The translations under genes and the position numbers were made by a program. Positions 48,220 to 63,059 of a stretch of DNA of 64,000 nucleotides are shown here, in pieces. Position 1 is the stretch's first letter. Every line of letters begins with the position of its first letter. The notes beneath the pieces were generated by a model. That model saw only the letters and a program-made list of their open reading frames with translations. It had not been told where the DNA came from and ran no database searches. This stretch comes from Marchantia polymorpha subsp. ruderalis. Taxonomy: Eukaryota > Streptophyta > Marchantiopsida > Marchantiales > Marchantiaceae. Location of the stretch: positions 22,856,001-22,920,000 of the forward strand of contig AP031354.1 of the NCBI GenBank assembly GCA_037833965.1. The letters are read 5' to 3'.

Positions 48220-51200
48220 GGAGGCTCGTGTCTCGACTCGTGGATTCACCTGAGATCGATCGCGCTATCCAGCAGATGTGCTCACCTTGCTGCTCCTCGT
48301 CAACCCATCTGTTGATCGAGTTGCCATGTCTGCCTGTCTCTCTATGACCGAACCTTCTTTCTTCCTTCCTTCCTTCCTTCCCTTCCTCGAAGCCCCGGGA
48401 GCCATCGCGGCTCGCGGCTCTCGAGCATCACGATCTGAAATCCAGTCGACCTCTCCCACTCGCAGCACTCCACCGAGCGAATCACCGAAGAACAACGTGA
48501 ACGGGCGCACTTAATGTGAAAGGCGACCGGAGGGGCCGGTCCCTCGACGTGTGTTCGGACCGCGCAGAGATTCCGTCATCCGCGATTCCTCGCCATTATT
48601 ATCATCATTATTCTAAAGCCCCGAGGGGTCTTAGGGGCCGGCGAGGTGGTGACCTCTGGGCATCTGACCCCAACTGTGGATGCGTCCCCTGATCGGCCTC
48701 GACATCGACCTCGACCCGACCCGAATTCAGAATTGGTCCAAAGTCCAAATTCAAGATTATCTTGTGGGAATGGAGTGGAGGGAGATATGGCACTCCAAGC
48801 TCTTTGGACTAGTTGCAGGAAGGAAGGCAGGCAGGCAGGGACACACAATTCTCGCAGGACATGAGAGAGAATGAGAATGTGAATGTGGAGAAGAGACGAG
48901 CATTTGGGCTCACGGGTCATGTCATGCAAGAGTTGGCTCGGTCCGGGAAGCACAGCCTCGAGCTAATCTTGTCCGAATTCTCTGGGGGAGCAGGAAGAGT
49001 CCGATGAGGATCTGTGCGCTCTGGGATCGTTGATGGCGCGCCTTTTCAGGCAGCAATGACTGATCATGTGTCCGTGCTTTGTCGGTTCTCAGTGCAGGTG
49101 AGCTTAGAGCACAGTGTACCTGTTGCCCCAGCCCTGTAGTCCGAGCTAGCCGACGACTACAGGAAGATCTGGACACAGACTTCACCGACCGAGTGGTAGG
49201 GACCAGACAGAATCCATGTTCCCATAGGTCATGAGAGAACATTCTGGAATTCAATTTTCCGAATACATTCTCCTCTCACGGGGAATGTAGTCGGAAAGTT
49301 GTTGCTCCGTGGAGCTGGCAGTGCCCTCCTTTGATTGCGATAGAGATAGAGATTCCGAGTCGGCGGAATTGTGAGCTCAGATGTTTTCCACTCTCCTCAC
49401 TCCGAGCAAGAATGAGCTTCACCTTGCTCTTGCTCTGACAACAATGGCTTCCCATTCCCTATCGTGGTCCTTTGCGAGATGAACGCAATACTGTACTTTC
49501 AAGCACCAGCCCTGCGTTCCAATCAGAGTCAGTGATCCTTCTCGCTAGAAGCATTTCCAGCTCGATGTGACTGTGAGTCAATTGAACATTTGAATTCCGA
49601 GAACATGCCAAGATTTTCGTAAGTACAGGAATTGAGAAGATTTTGGAAAACATTCTTTCAAGATGAAGAAAACTGGATGGGTTGCTGAACCACATCCACG
49701 ATCAGAGACCAGAACGCTGATTGCTTGGTCCAGCCTCTGTCCAGTAAACAGTCCATTCCAACTAATGATGGCAGAGATTTTTCAAACGGGTAGAGGTTCT
49801 GAAATCTTCGTGGTTTGTTTCGTGACCAGTCGACGTAGTGTTTCCAGATTTATCTCGAGCTCCACAAGTACAGGAATGACCCAGAGACTGACTGCAATTT
49901 GAGAGCACAGGGAGTACATATTGTTCGAGCGGATGGAGTTGTTCAGTTGCATATTCCGAGCAGTGAAGCTGTACAGACGGATAATCAACGAGTAGAATCC
50001 ACTGATTTGCATGGAGGAGGCAGATGGATACTTTGGAGACGCATGATAATACGATTGGGAGGTCGTGACAAATGTGAGATGAGGATGATGATTTACTGAA
50101 AAAAAATCAGCAACTGCTGAAATTGCAGCTACCTATGGGTCACCAGGGGCCACGGTGGGACAATGTTTGTTGAATCTCTCTATCTGGCTGGGTCATGAGC
50201 CTCATCTCATCTCGAAATATGAGCAAGCAAGGAAGGCAAAATTACACTGCTGCCGTTACAGCTGATAGCTCGCTTGACGTAGTAGTAGATAACTTCTATT
50301 ATGTGAAGAAGCTTCTATTACATCAATGTATCTCAATCGCTTGAATAATATTTAGCTTAGGACTAGTTCATCCAAAAACGAATCACTACTTGAATGCTAC
50401 GAGTGGATTACAACTCGGGGCAAATTCTGAGATTAATAGTTATATGCCTGGCTTTTCCTGTTAGATGATGCCTCCTCCCATCGTTCGAAGAAGAGCACCT
50501 GCTTAGGCTGCAATGGTTCACAATGAGTTTCATTGCAGCTGCAACAGCAGCTTAGCTCCTGCCATGTAGTCCTTCCGATCACCACGGCCGTCACTAGGTC
50601 TGCTGCTGTTGGTGTTCATCATGATCACTCTCCGAACGTGTTATCGATCGGTCCATTGCAAGAGCCACATTTCACTCGCCCCCATGACCAGACCCTGCAC
50701 GTAGAAGGTGAAAAAGCTTAAAAGCAGCACACGCCATGAACTGAAAAATGATGAAACTGTCACAGATTCCTGAGCTCAGCAAGCCCAATCCACTCAGATT
50801 GCATGCCTTGTGCTGTTGTGTACCCCTTACGAAGGCAACGACGGGATTATACAGAAGTCTCGAAGTGGAATACCGACCACCATGTGTAGCTCGAGTGAGA
50901 GAGGTACGTCTCGTAGCTCTGGCCCCGATTAGTCAGAGAGTCTGATAATACAAGAGAGGATGATAGAACGACAGCAAACTCTCGGAGCGAGCCCAACCAG
51001 AAAGGACAATGAACACAGAATAGACTATACCTGCAGCAGCAGCAGACAGACTCCTGAGGCTCAAAAGGTACCGCTGGTGGTGGGGCTGGATCATTCGGAG
51101 CTCTGATCGGCATTGGGGCTTATAAGCAAGGGGCGAGGCGAAGGTGGGTCGGAGACGTACTAGGTATGTAAATTGACACCCGGGTCTTCGTCGGCTGTGA

Positions 51201-52447
51201 AAGATACTCGGCCACCTGCAGGCTATATAGACCCCGCAGCGCATGCACAGTGTTGGAATTCATGATGAGCCCTGTGAGGCCTCTCGTGATCGATCTTGGC
51301 AGGCGTAACTATTTTACAGCATTACCTGTAAAGGCTAGCTAGCTACTCGTGATAGTCGTTTCCATCCCCGGACTTGTCAACAAGTAGTGAAGTGCAAGCA
51401 TGAATGGAGGGGAGGGGAGGTGAGGGCAGGCAGGAAGGAGGGCTCGAGGGAGGCAGGCAGGCAGGCCCAGGAAGCTAACCGACGCATGAAGTGAAGCGCA
51501 AGCTCAGTGAGTAAGTGAGTGAGTGAGTGAGTGAGTGATTGAGTGAGTGAGGGAGTGAGAGATCTGGAGAGAGAGAGAGATAGGAGTACAAGTATGTACG
51601 TACCAGTCTGAGATGGCGCTGCCATCCACGTAAACAAGGTCCAGGGGCTCGTGTACATGAGGAGGACATATACTAGTATTTGTCTACAGACGCTTTGTCG
51701 TTTAATAGCCTCGAGAGAGGTTCTTATAATCGGCTGACAGCTAACAGAGCAAGCAGGATTATATACATGTTCATATTCGCCCCGGTCATGACCAGCTACA
51801 GGAGCAATCTCGTGCACCGACTGCTGAACACCAAAATTGGCTGCTGTGATGATGATTGACGGGGTCCAAGCTAAGTACAAGCCGTCTCGGACACTTGCTC
51901 TACTCAGCGCGCATAAATGCTCACGCTGTCGAGTCATGTTGATTCGTTTGACTCTCTGAAGGTCGCTTTCGGGTTCCTCAATCTTGCTTGCTACCTTTCG
52001 GTCGCTCAGTGGCTCGGTCCCTCACACTCTCGCACACTCGCACACTCGCTCATGACCGTCGTCGGGACGAGCTTCCGTTTCCTGCGAACATTCAAAGCTC
52101 AGGAGATCGCGGCTTTCGACCACATCGTCCAGACATTGGTGGCTATAGTGAAAAGTGGAACCCTCGTACATCGTTGCCCGAAGGCGGAAAGTTCAAGGAG
52201 CAGATATTTCGATGCATAATATTACGTGAGGCTCTGGCCGACGGATGCCATGATCTTGCGACAGCCCCGACGAGTGAAATGTCATCAAGCTTGAGCTCAG
52301 CTTGCTGCCATGCCGAGTTTCGAGATTTGCCATGCCAACATTCGGCGCTGGTCGGTAGATTGTTTAATGGCACGCGCTGTAGCGGCTGAGATCTTGCTGT
52401 TGTACTGGACCTCGTACACCAGTGCCAGTGTCAGACCTAGTACGTAA
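48220..52447. other. GC-richer region without a recognisable gene
   Basis: Balanced base composition with many short frames on both strands, none with a known domain or consistent codon pattern. It includes simple repeats: CTTC units near 48357-48390, GGCA units near 48825-48840 and 51440-51470, and a GAGT tract at 51508-51560. It might contain promoters, long non-coding RNA or small-RNA precursors; I could not identify any. Confidence 0.35.
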
Positions 52448-52669
52448 GACCATCTCGTAGACCCTTATCCCAGCGCATCACGTAACAGTTCCATGGCTCT
52501 CATTCCCAGCAAAAGTGATTTGGAGGCAATCTCAGATTTTACTGTCATTTCGAGAATTGACCATCTCGTAGACCCTTATCCCAGCGCATCACGAAACAGT
52601 TCCATGGCTCTTATTCCCAGCAAAAGTGATTTGGAGGCAATCCCAGATTTTACTGTCATTTCGAGAATT
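52448..52669. repeat. Tandem duplication, 111-bp unit, two copies
   Basis: Units 52448-52558 and 52559-52669 differ at only a few positions (for example CGTAAC/CGAAAC, AATCTCAG/AATCCCAG). The period is 37 codons, so an open frame on the plus strand repeats SSMALIPSKSDLEAI. No protein family is recognised. Confidence 0.85.
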
Positions 52670-53100
52670 ACACTGTCATCTCCTTTTGCAAACCGCAGTT
52701 GTGTCACCGGTTTCTTCTAATGAAGTCTCTCAAGCTTGAACCTGTAATATGGCGAGAGCCCAACTTGAGCTACGTCATCTGTGCACTGTCTTCGCATTCC
52801 ATATAGCCTTGGTCTCCGGAATCTCTGATTATATTGTGATTGTGTGTTCTGTGTTGACAGTTCCACAACTCATTACATTGGAATTGTCTTTGGCCGGGAC
52901 TGCTCAGCTTATCTACAGACAGCTCTTCTTGAGTTCAGAATCTAGAACTCGTTGCGACAACTTGGTGGCAGCTTGAAAACTTTGCTATCTCATTAAGAGG
53001 CCATCTTAGAGGATGACGTACACAGAATTCACCAGAATCTGGAGTAAGCTTGAAAATTTTCGTGCATAAGATAACATACAAGACAAGTTGATAAAATCTG

Positions 53101-53250
53101 AGATGTCTACTGCAACAAGAGAGGCAGTGAATGCAAGTATATTGCTGCTTCATCAGAGCAAAAAAACTTTCCGATAGATGTCTACTGCAACAAGAGAGGC
53201 AGTGAATGCAAGTTTATTGCTGCTTCATCAGAGCAAAAAAACTTTCCATT
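53101..53250. repeat. Tandem duplication, 75-bp unit, two copies
   Basis: Units 53101-53175 and 53176-53250 are nearly identical (AGATGTCTACTGCAACAAG ... AAAAAAACTTTCC). Confidence 0.9.
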
Positions 53251-56200
53251 AGAGAATATGGGCTGTTCGCCTTACAATCATATTGGGAACATGGAGACAC
53301 TGAAGATCAAATTTACAAAGTAAATCACAAAGATCACCTAAAGATGTGCGACTTTCAAAATTATTGACGATGAGTAAGGCAGAGTTTAGGATAAGTTCTC
53401 AAACTGTCCTTTTCGATCACTCGGGAACAATTGATTTATACCAGTTGACTAAAACATCTTACTTTGTCTCAAAGTTCAGAGCAACAACTTCATGTCTTGC
53501 CTAATATAATGTCCTTGTTACATTGGTCAAAATGGGCCCCATGTTTAGAAGCCGGTATCTATTATAAATGAGTAAATTTAAAGCTAGGGAAGTTATCGAG
53601 GTTACGAATCGATGCTGTCTTCTTAACTACTTCTTGAAAAAGAATATTTCGAAATCGAGTTCGAGAAACTTACCTCGAGGATTGAGATTATGGAACTACT
53701 GATTTAGTTACCAGTATTCTGTCCAATTTAATAGCATTTATCAACGCCCGAGGCTGGGGATTATCTGCAATTGACGTCAGATTAAGATCATTATCGATAA
53801 ATAATCCCTCTGACTGCAAGCAACATTCCAACATGTGCTAATGGCCTTAGACGACCATATTACCGCATATCGGCACAAAGTGCCAAAATCTATTACTAGT
53901 AGGACAATTATGTCCATGGGAAGGCCAACACTGGAGAATGCAGATACTAATTATGATTTCCACACAGTGATGCCATGATCACGCTGCTTAGCGTTAAGTT
54001 AGCTGCAAATAGATGCCAACTTCCAATTGAATACGACAGTAACCTCTCTCACATCAATTTCTACTTTTAACCGCGAGGCCTTAGATTTCTTCAATCCTCC
54101 TCCAAGCTGATAAGCCTGTGCATGATATCCAGCTGCGGGGAGAAATCTGCAGCTGGGATAATATGCCGTGGCACTGTGAAACCCGATAATGAGCGTTTAC
54201 CTCATAATTCAATTCGGACATCTTCAGATCAAGATAGAGGGCACGAGGACGAGCTGTATACGAGCGGAGTGGTTACTTCAATTCCTTCGAAGATCGTTGT
54301 CGACCGAACTGCGTGACAGTGAATGTTTTTCGATGGAAATCTGCAGTGATAACTAGTATTCAATCAGCAAATTAACAGCAAGAGAGGTCCTTAGTAGCGA
54401 TATACTATTTTAGACCAATCTTGTCATACACATCTAATATGATGTCAAACAGGGCATCACGAGGCAGATCAGACAAGACTTACGCTCTGGACCTCGCCCA
54501 ATACTAGCATCACAAAGAACTGCACAAACAACTACCTTCAGAAGTCTCTGATCTATAGGCACGACTGTTCGAATATTATCTGCGGCGTGCAGCGAAGTTC
54601 GCATGCATGACATGACTAAACCTTAAGAAAGAGAGGCCATGGCAAGTCACTGAAGCATATTGTACAAGTGAGAATCGACTCTGATGCCACAAACATGAGC
54701 AGGGAAGACACGTCACTTGTGAGCTCCTACGATCACAAACTTACTGCATAAATTAGTCTATCTCTACCGTCAGCATGGGCATAGCACCGTTGGAACTTTC
54801 AAAACTTTGTTTTCAATTCTAGCTATTTGCTAAATCACCTCCTCCGCTGTGTCTGCACAGGGAAAAAACAGAAGTTCACTTCTGAACACTTCTTGACTGT
54901 CTTAAGGTGCCTGAAATTGCTCTCAGCGGAACTCTGCGCACTCGTTTGTGTCTACACTTGGGAGATAGGAGGTCCGAAACTTCTAGCTCGATAATGGAAG
55001 CATCGAGTGGCTACTAGATTAAAGTATACGCAAATACTGAAGACTAAACCATTTCTTGGTCATCTAAATCTCGAACTGTCATGATTTCCATTTACCAACA
55101 GCTCAAAAGGAGAGGTCACCATTGTACTAATAAGTTATCAATGTAGTTTCACAAGAGTGTTTAGATATGTATAAGAAACGTGTGGACGGTTGAAGTCATC
55201 ATAACAAATCTAGATGGAAATCGGATCGTTCATCCTGAAACTGAAGGGACAGCAATAAAGTGGGTAAACTTTCTCCTCAGATTCAACTGATTTACAGACC
55301 GAATCATAGCAGGAAGATCAAATCATAAACTGTTGCAACTTGAACTCTGAAACGCTAAGAATACCATGTTGTCACAGCTATTTACATGCATGATGGAACT
55401 GTAAATCAAAGAAATGCAATAACTTCCTCTAGATGCTCATCTCCACTAAGACACGCCTACGTATTCGGTAGATTTTTATACAAGCAACATTTTAATACGA
55501 TATACTTTGCGGTTCAAGTTATGATAAATATTCAACCCCTCAATTCCGTACAAATTTTAGGAACATGAAAGTACATAGTTCTAGATTGCTTCTTGTACGT
55601 TATATATCTTCACTGTTGTCAGTCAGTACGTTATGTTATGCGCTAGAAGGTTGACTAATTTCTTGAGATAAAGCAGGTTGCTTGAGCCATAAGCCAAGAA
55701 ACTAAAGGAAAGAAGAACCAATCCCAAGATTCAAGTGTTGCATACAGTTTGTCCTTATCCCACACGGAAAGTAGTCACTTCCACTTCATCTAAGCTCCAA
55801 TCTGGCCCTGAGAAGAGGTTACAATCTCATAATAGTTACCTTTGCTTTATCAGTGAGCCTCATTTTCATATTTCTTCGTTCACATGTTAATCTTGGAGTG
55901 GACTTGTTAACACTGTCGTTTCATGAATACTACATACGATATTGTCAGAGTCTACCTTTTAGGTAACTTTCCAATTGATGGAAAAGATTATCGACGCGAT
56001 TCGAGCTTTATATCGTATAAATATTTCCTCTGTCCGAGCGAGTGTGTACTGTTAGACTTGAACACTCTTTCAGGTTGTTTTTGAAATGTATAGCGGAAGT
56101 AGTGAATAGAAGAAACAAGACTCAAAAGTCCGTATTAGTGGTCAAGATTTCTTATTTATTACTACTGATCATATTTCAATTACACCAGGTCTCTTCGTTA

Positions 56201-59200
56201 GTCTTCATCATCATGCACAAGATTATCTACAGATTATCTCGCGAGGACAAGACTGTGGCCTAAATAAGCACAGAAGCAATGGGTTAGGCAGAATGGATGG
56301 AGCACACAATATATCTCACGATCAGCTCGACAGACTTTCTGAATGTCATATAAGAAGATCCTTAGTCTAAGTATCAAAACCGGTCGTTAATCGGGCAATA
56401 CACAATGTGTGAAATGAGTACCTGCAAGGCATGTACAAATGTTAATGATGCTGATACTCATGCAGGTCAACGCAGGATGTTGGTTGCCTCTTAAAAGTGT
56501 TATGTTCAATCCTCATACAAATTAGATGCTTACTTATTTCAAAAATAACATGAAGATGGTATAAACCTGTATTTTAGTGTTCGATGGAAAAGATTGATTA
56601 CAGAAAGATCATTCAAATTGCACGGTGTCATTAGAAATTTTATTTTTGTGTGCTGACCTGAACGATGCTGTCAGACGTATAATCTTCACCGCTTTAAACA
56701 ATCATGACACCATGAACAGCTTCTTCGTGCTATTTCTGTTCCCATCCCACCTATTTTAAAGTTTCGAATTCTACATTGCAGTGTTTATTATGGATAATAC
56801 TGACTTGAGGTGTTCCTCAATCAAGAGTAAAAGCCCGAATAATATTGTAAGGTCGAGAAGAAGAATTCTTACTGCTTCTCAAGATAGAGAATCAATTTGA
56901 CTTTGTGATCGTGATCTACAATTAGCAGAAGACTTATGATAAAAAGTAAACTAGACAACATATCCCTACTAGCTCTGGTGCTACAACAGAATGAACACAC
57001 ATTCGAGGTCCATACATTGTGAGGTTCCTATCTACGAACGAAGTCATCCCCGCTTCCGATATCGCTTCAAACCCTCTTTAGCTGTTTCAGCGGGTATAAG
57101 CAGGAGCTATTACGATACATATAAAAGTAGCATTGGTTCATAGCTATAAGTCGCTAGCTTGCTATTGTCGATAATTGTTTTCTGCCACATCTGGGATATT
57201 ATTAAGCATTAAGAATACTTCTCCTGAATAGCCGCTGTTACATAAAACGCATCCAACCAAAGATTCTGACAACTTCTATGCTAGCTTACTATTGAGCAAC
57301 GGTGTAAAGCTGATTTTCACGTAGTCCGAGTGGCGAACAAGACCTGGTTTTGATTGATATTCAATTTGCAGTTCATTTGAAATTTATAAAGCTACTGTCA
57401 ATCATGGAAAAATTTAATCTTCTCACTTCGGTAGGACATTTAACGTGCCACTGGAAGGGCTGTCATCGATGCTCTAATAACACATCGTGAAGATCAATGC
57501 CTTGACTTACACCTTGTCAGAACAATGAGCAGAGATGCAACTGGAGTCAAAGGACATCTACAGTCTGAGGGCGAAGAAAGATAGAACCTTTTAGAATAAG
57601 CAGAAGTCAGCAGGTCTTACAGAAACAGGAGATGGTAAGCCGCGTCAAGATATAGAGTCCACAAGCAAGCTTCAAGGTGCCAGCTCGATTGGTTCCATCT
57701 GTACTTTGAGAGGTTTTTCAACTATTTCTCTGCAGAAACAATTCTCAGTCCAATCAGTTCCTTTCCAAGACGGCAAGCTCAAAAAATTCACTCTCTCAGC
57801 CAGTACGCAGTCAAACAGTCTTCTCACGTAATGTGTTACCTGCCCATACTGCTGCTGGAATGCTCATCTGAATTTTCGTTGGTCCCCCTTGTGAAGCTCC
57901 AAGCCCATATACTCGACAGAAAGCAGAGTACAGTCTCCTTTCGAGCAAAAAGGAACTGAAATGTCTTGTAGCGGTTTGAATCTCGATATATTTTGACTAC
58001 ATCCCCGCACCTCAAGGAGCCGGACATATATGGGGAGGAGCTCGAGGTCCGCAGGAAGGAGAGCTGCAAGTGGGAAAAAATGAGGTTCTGTTTCCAATCA
58101 CGAATTCGGAACAGCATCTAATTCAGTCCTGTTTGTTAATATGCGGAGAACATATGACAAGATCTCGGTGAACAGTAAAGCCTAAGCTTTATGAACATGC
58201 AGGGATTCCATCATGATCAGAGATAGGACAGTTCGCAACTGCAGCTCATCTCACTTTCAAATACAATTCAATGCACACAAAAGATGAGACCAACAACTCG
58301 AAATGTCTCTTTCAAATGTATAGGCCTACGTGGTTCTTTGAGATTCTGTGACAGACGTGTTCATTTACTGGGATTTCTCCAGGAAATAAATTATCATCTG
58401 TCCTCATGTATCTTTGCAATCGTTTTGACTGACGTCGAGAAAGGCTGGTTGTTGCAGTAAATTTGAACTCCGAGCTCGATTCTCCATATGCTTGTCTCGT
58501 GCACTGACTTCAGCGTAACTCTTCTTTGCTCTTCCATTGGCAATATCTGTATATTTCAACAGTAAGGCAATAGCTTCAAGATCATGGCAGGGAATATTAT
58601 CGCCACTCTGCTGAGCAAGTCATCATGTTAAGAGACAGTACTCAGTTCTTAGAAGTCTCTATTCAAAACCACTGTATTTTGACCGCCAAAAGCGATGTAT
58701 AGCTTGAAAATATCCTATTATCTACAATATGTTATTGTCTAAGAGAACAGTAATCGACGTGATGGAAACCATCTTAATTCTGCAGGGAATGGAAATAAGA
58801 TAGACATTCGGTTCAACTTGGGGTCCTTTAACGCGTGGCCATGCTTTGACCAAACCGGCTGTTGCATTGTAATTGAAGTTCGACTTCAGCATGTTTTGAG
58901 ATAGTTTTTAATCATGATCCATCTCCATTCAAAGTTTTCCTATCAGAGCTAGATGAACCTCATTTTTCTTACTTTGCAACATCAAACCATTGGGGTTTCT
59001 AAAGCCTCTGATCTGAAGTTTTTCTTTTCTTTTCTTTTGTGGGTTTCTTGTCAGTTGTCTGCTGTTTTTAAAAATATTTTTTTGGGTCTCACAGTACCCC
59101 GCGCTACTGGCCATTGCTGTATACGAATTTCCAAAGACGAGAAACCGACATAACCATGAAAAGTCTCCACGAAATAAACTTGACTCTTTACCATTTGCGT

Positions 59201-62200
59201 TTCGAAAAAACAAAGACATGGCGTTCCACAGCTTAAGTTCGATTCGAGCATCCAATGTCTTGTCTAACAAATCAATCTCTGGTACAATTTGTTCTCTTCT
59301 TGTCGGTGAATAACAGTCTCAAGAACCTTCAGTTGTCCAAAATTTAGGGCTTGTCTTACCTCGGAGCTTGACTGTAGCATTGGTTACCGTTTTGTCTGCA
59401 AACCAGCTCAATATGCTACTAATCTGCAAAACAAAATGCCTAAGATGTTAACTCTTAAAATGCACACAAGAAACATCAAAATGAAGTGAATGCATTATAA
59501 CATCTTCACTTCAACTTCATAGATCTTAGCTTCACCATCATGCCACACTACGGTAACGAGAAAGATAAGAATAACAATTCCAGCAGTTCTGAAAGCTTAT
59601 AACACATTGCAAGGGGTGATACGGTTACCACCAGGATCGATATACATCTCTTAAGCTATATAGCACTAGGCCATCATGACTACATATAACCAACATAAAA
59701 TTGTCACTAACTTCATGCCATTAGGCCCTAATGGCTAATACGTAACCGGATGACGGTGCATACTGATCGAAAGGACAAACAACACTTATGATGAGGGTCG
59801 TCACCTTTCGCTGTGAATGGATCGCCATCAACAGGTCTGTCTGAATTTCAAAATCGTGGTGTCCGGACGCAGCTTCCATATCTTTCATTGGACTTATCAA
59901 GCTCTTCGACTGTTCCAGTAGAAAACAATTCATGTGATGTTGAGCTTTCCAAACACTGTTTTGAATTTGAACTGACTTTTGTTTTCTGAGCTTCGAGACT
60001 CGTGCGCAAGACTCCATGCAACTGTGCACTAAATCGTGAGTTATTGTGGCGTTCAGTTTAGCTCTATGTGATATTTGTCGATCTATCAGTTCGAATATAT
60101 TTAAAGAGAAATAAATGACGTGGTTATATCGAATCTTGCCCTTAATTGTATTTATTTATTTGTGGTTATTTTGATTCATCTCTCCTGTGGTTTGTGCTTC
60201 GTCTTATTCATCGTTGTCGGATATTCCAAACACCAATATCAGTGGATTATTTTTAAATCGCGTTGGAATATGAAGACAAGTGATTATGTTTTTGTAATCA
60301 AATTGCTCAGATTTTAGATAAATTTCATTATTCGATATTTTAGATACTGCTTGGCATATTTCCACCACTCAGATTCTTGAGAACGGAAGAGAGTGGATTA
60401 TTCTTAATGAGTAAGAATCAAAATTCCTTTAAATTGTACGTACTAAGAAAGTCACAGTTTCAATATTTATCAGCATGAGAAGAATCATATTGTTCTGATA
60501 GGCCAGCTCGTATACAGAACCTAAGAGAGAACAATGGGTCTTTGTGGATATATGACATTGGAATGTCAAAACTATAATTTAGTTGGATATGCACTGCATG
60601 ATAACACGAGTAGACATAGAAATATCAAGATAACATTTATTATCTATAGGATATAGATAGGTTTGAAGGCTCCAGAAAAAGCATCCCGACTCTCTTTGCA
60701 AAACTATGATTTAATTACAACCTTGCATAATACGTAGCAATTCAATTTATCTTGAAGGTTTACTTACATCTTTCCGATGCCCTTCTTATAAGGAATAACT
60801 CCTCTTCGTTGTACAAGCTGAAAAAGTAATTCCTTTACTTTGGCCCAGCATCTTCCAAGCCTTGAAATGACCACCATCTCCTCATCGATTATTACTTCTT
60901 TGAAATGTCCGAAAACTCCCTCAATTTCGTAGGAGATATGAGATCCATCTTTGAAGATTCAAAAGATCGAAGATATGGAAAGAAAGAAGACTATAAAAGA
61001 AGACGATAGTTTCACAAAAGTAGGTCAGTGATAAGATAATCAAGTTCCCAATTGGTTGATAAGCAATAAATCTGAAGACCCTTCTTGGATTGAATCTTCT
61101 TTCGTTACAAGCCCGAAATGCTTACAGCTAACGTCGTCAGCTGAGCCTGTCGTTTATCAGAGTTTAGAAATCTAGTACAGAATGAACTTTTGAGGGGAGA
61201 GAATGTTGTCACAGATTGAGCAACAAAGACTTCACAACTACGCCTCGATGTAAATCCAAGTACATGCTCCCCAGGCAAGTTCTGTCACTCATGCGTAACT
61301 GAAGAACGTCAACTTTCGCATGCAATGGATTTGAGGCATCATAGAGAGCTATATAGAGCATATGATCATATGGTATGTTTTTAGAACTTCATAAATCGAC
61401 CTGAGGATACTTCTTTATTGTAGACGGAATGTTCTACTTGTGAAAATTGGGTTGCGCATATGAGAAGAAACCTTTTTGTCTAATGGTTGCAAAATATGTT
61501 CCAAACTGATCGCATGGATATTATATAACTCTTGAGACAAGTACATGTCGTAATGAACGTGAAATACCAACCATAACACATCTCCCGAACATAGCCGCAG
61601 ATCCAAAAGTTTACCATCCTTTTTGCATGATCCTCTCAAACTATGGGTTGACTGTACGAGTTGACTTTACTTTCAGCTGATGCTTGAAGACGAAAGTCTA
61701 CTTTTGAAGGGAAAAATGATGGAGTCAAAGCCTAGGAGTAGGAAGTTCAGCCAAAAAGTTCCCGATGACTTCCTATCGTACCATAGATAATTGAATCTTG
61801 GAGACGGGACAAAAGAAGTAAGTTCTGGGATAGGTCCAATCTTGATCAGATTATTGGAGAACAATTAATCATTGGTTGTTTTGAGAATCAAAGCTGCATA
61901 TGTACAAGCAAACGAAGATCATATATTTCCGGAAGTGCCTCCTCATATGCCAGAAATTTGTATCTTACAAGGATCATAAACTAATATCATGCTAAAAATC
62001 TCTCATCTTCATCAAACAGGATAATCTTACGAGTTTAATACTTGGGATTTGGCTAGAATTCGCCGCCGGAAGGATTTGACCTCTGTTGTATATAGGACAC
62101 ACAAATGAATCACAATCCCAATCGAAAGATGTTAAAGTTCACAAACCTTGCATGCTGTGGTGGCCACAGTCAAGATAATCGAGTATAAAACTTTGATGAC

Positions 62201-63059
62201 AATAATCCTTCACAATTTTTTAGGAACAGTGAGAAGGAAGTTTACTTTCAGGCTCTAAAGGTCACTAATCACCCGGTTAACGATGGCGAACGGAGGCGGC
62301 GGTGGCTCTGCGGATGGATATCCCTCACTCATCGGTCTACCACCGTTGTGACGCGACACAAGCAACCGCTCTCAATCCGTTCTGTGGTGGCAAGAACTGT
62401 GGTGCAGTACTCAGTACTACTACGTCACTCGCAAAGCGAGAGTGTTACCTTTAAGAAGTGCACGATGTTTTGGTCATTGTCTTTTCACCTTGAGAGAATG
62501 TCAAAATACTGCGAGTTTCCTTAAACATGAAAACTAACGGTTAAAATGTTTGACCCAATGTTTGTGCTTAAAATTACGTAGATATAAATCTTGGCGTAGA
62601 CAAGTTTCGTAAAACTTGTCGACGAGATTCTATGGAGTGAAGTTGCATTCCTGGAGGGTGGATGCAACAAATAAGACGTGAGTGTCCATCCAAATGAATG
62701 GAACCTGATTTGATGTTACACAAGAATCGACCAGAATAGTATCTCTCGCATTGAAGAGAATAGTTACTTTTATCATCAACCTGTTTACTAAATTCAAGTC
62801 TCTGCTCTCAACGAACAAAGAGAAGCTCGAAGCTCCGAGCCCAACCGAAAGGTTTATGAACAACAAGAAATAACGATGAACTTGACGACCGTATTTTGAT
62901 TAAAGACGGATGGGGACGAATCAAATTACAGTGAAGACACTCTTGGCATGCGCGCGACGTGTATATCAATCAGTCTTCAAGACGAGGTTATATTTCAGGT
63001 CCGACGCTACTACATTAACATACATTATCACGCACAAATGTAAGAAAAGTGGAAATATC
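53251..63059. other. Intergenic region with no supported gene
   Basis: About 10 kb of mixed composition with only short frames, such as 57836-58117 and 58929-59270 on the minus strand, none with a recognisable motif. A 23-codon frame with a Gly-rich start (MANGGGGGSADGYPSLIGLP, 62284 onward) ends quickly. I saw no RNA gene, large repeat or element end here. Confidence 0.35.

Noticed and set aside
48220..52447. Protein-coding gene in the GC-richer island
   Set aside because: Frames are short, overlap on both strands, and contain simple repeats but no domain or plausible exon chain.
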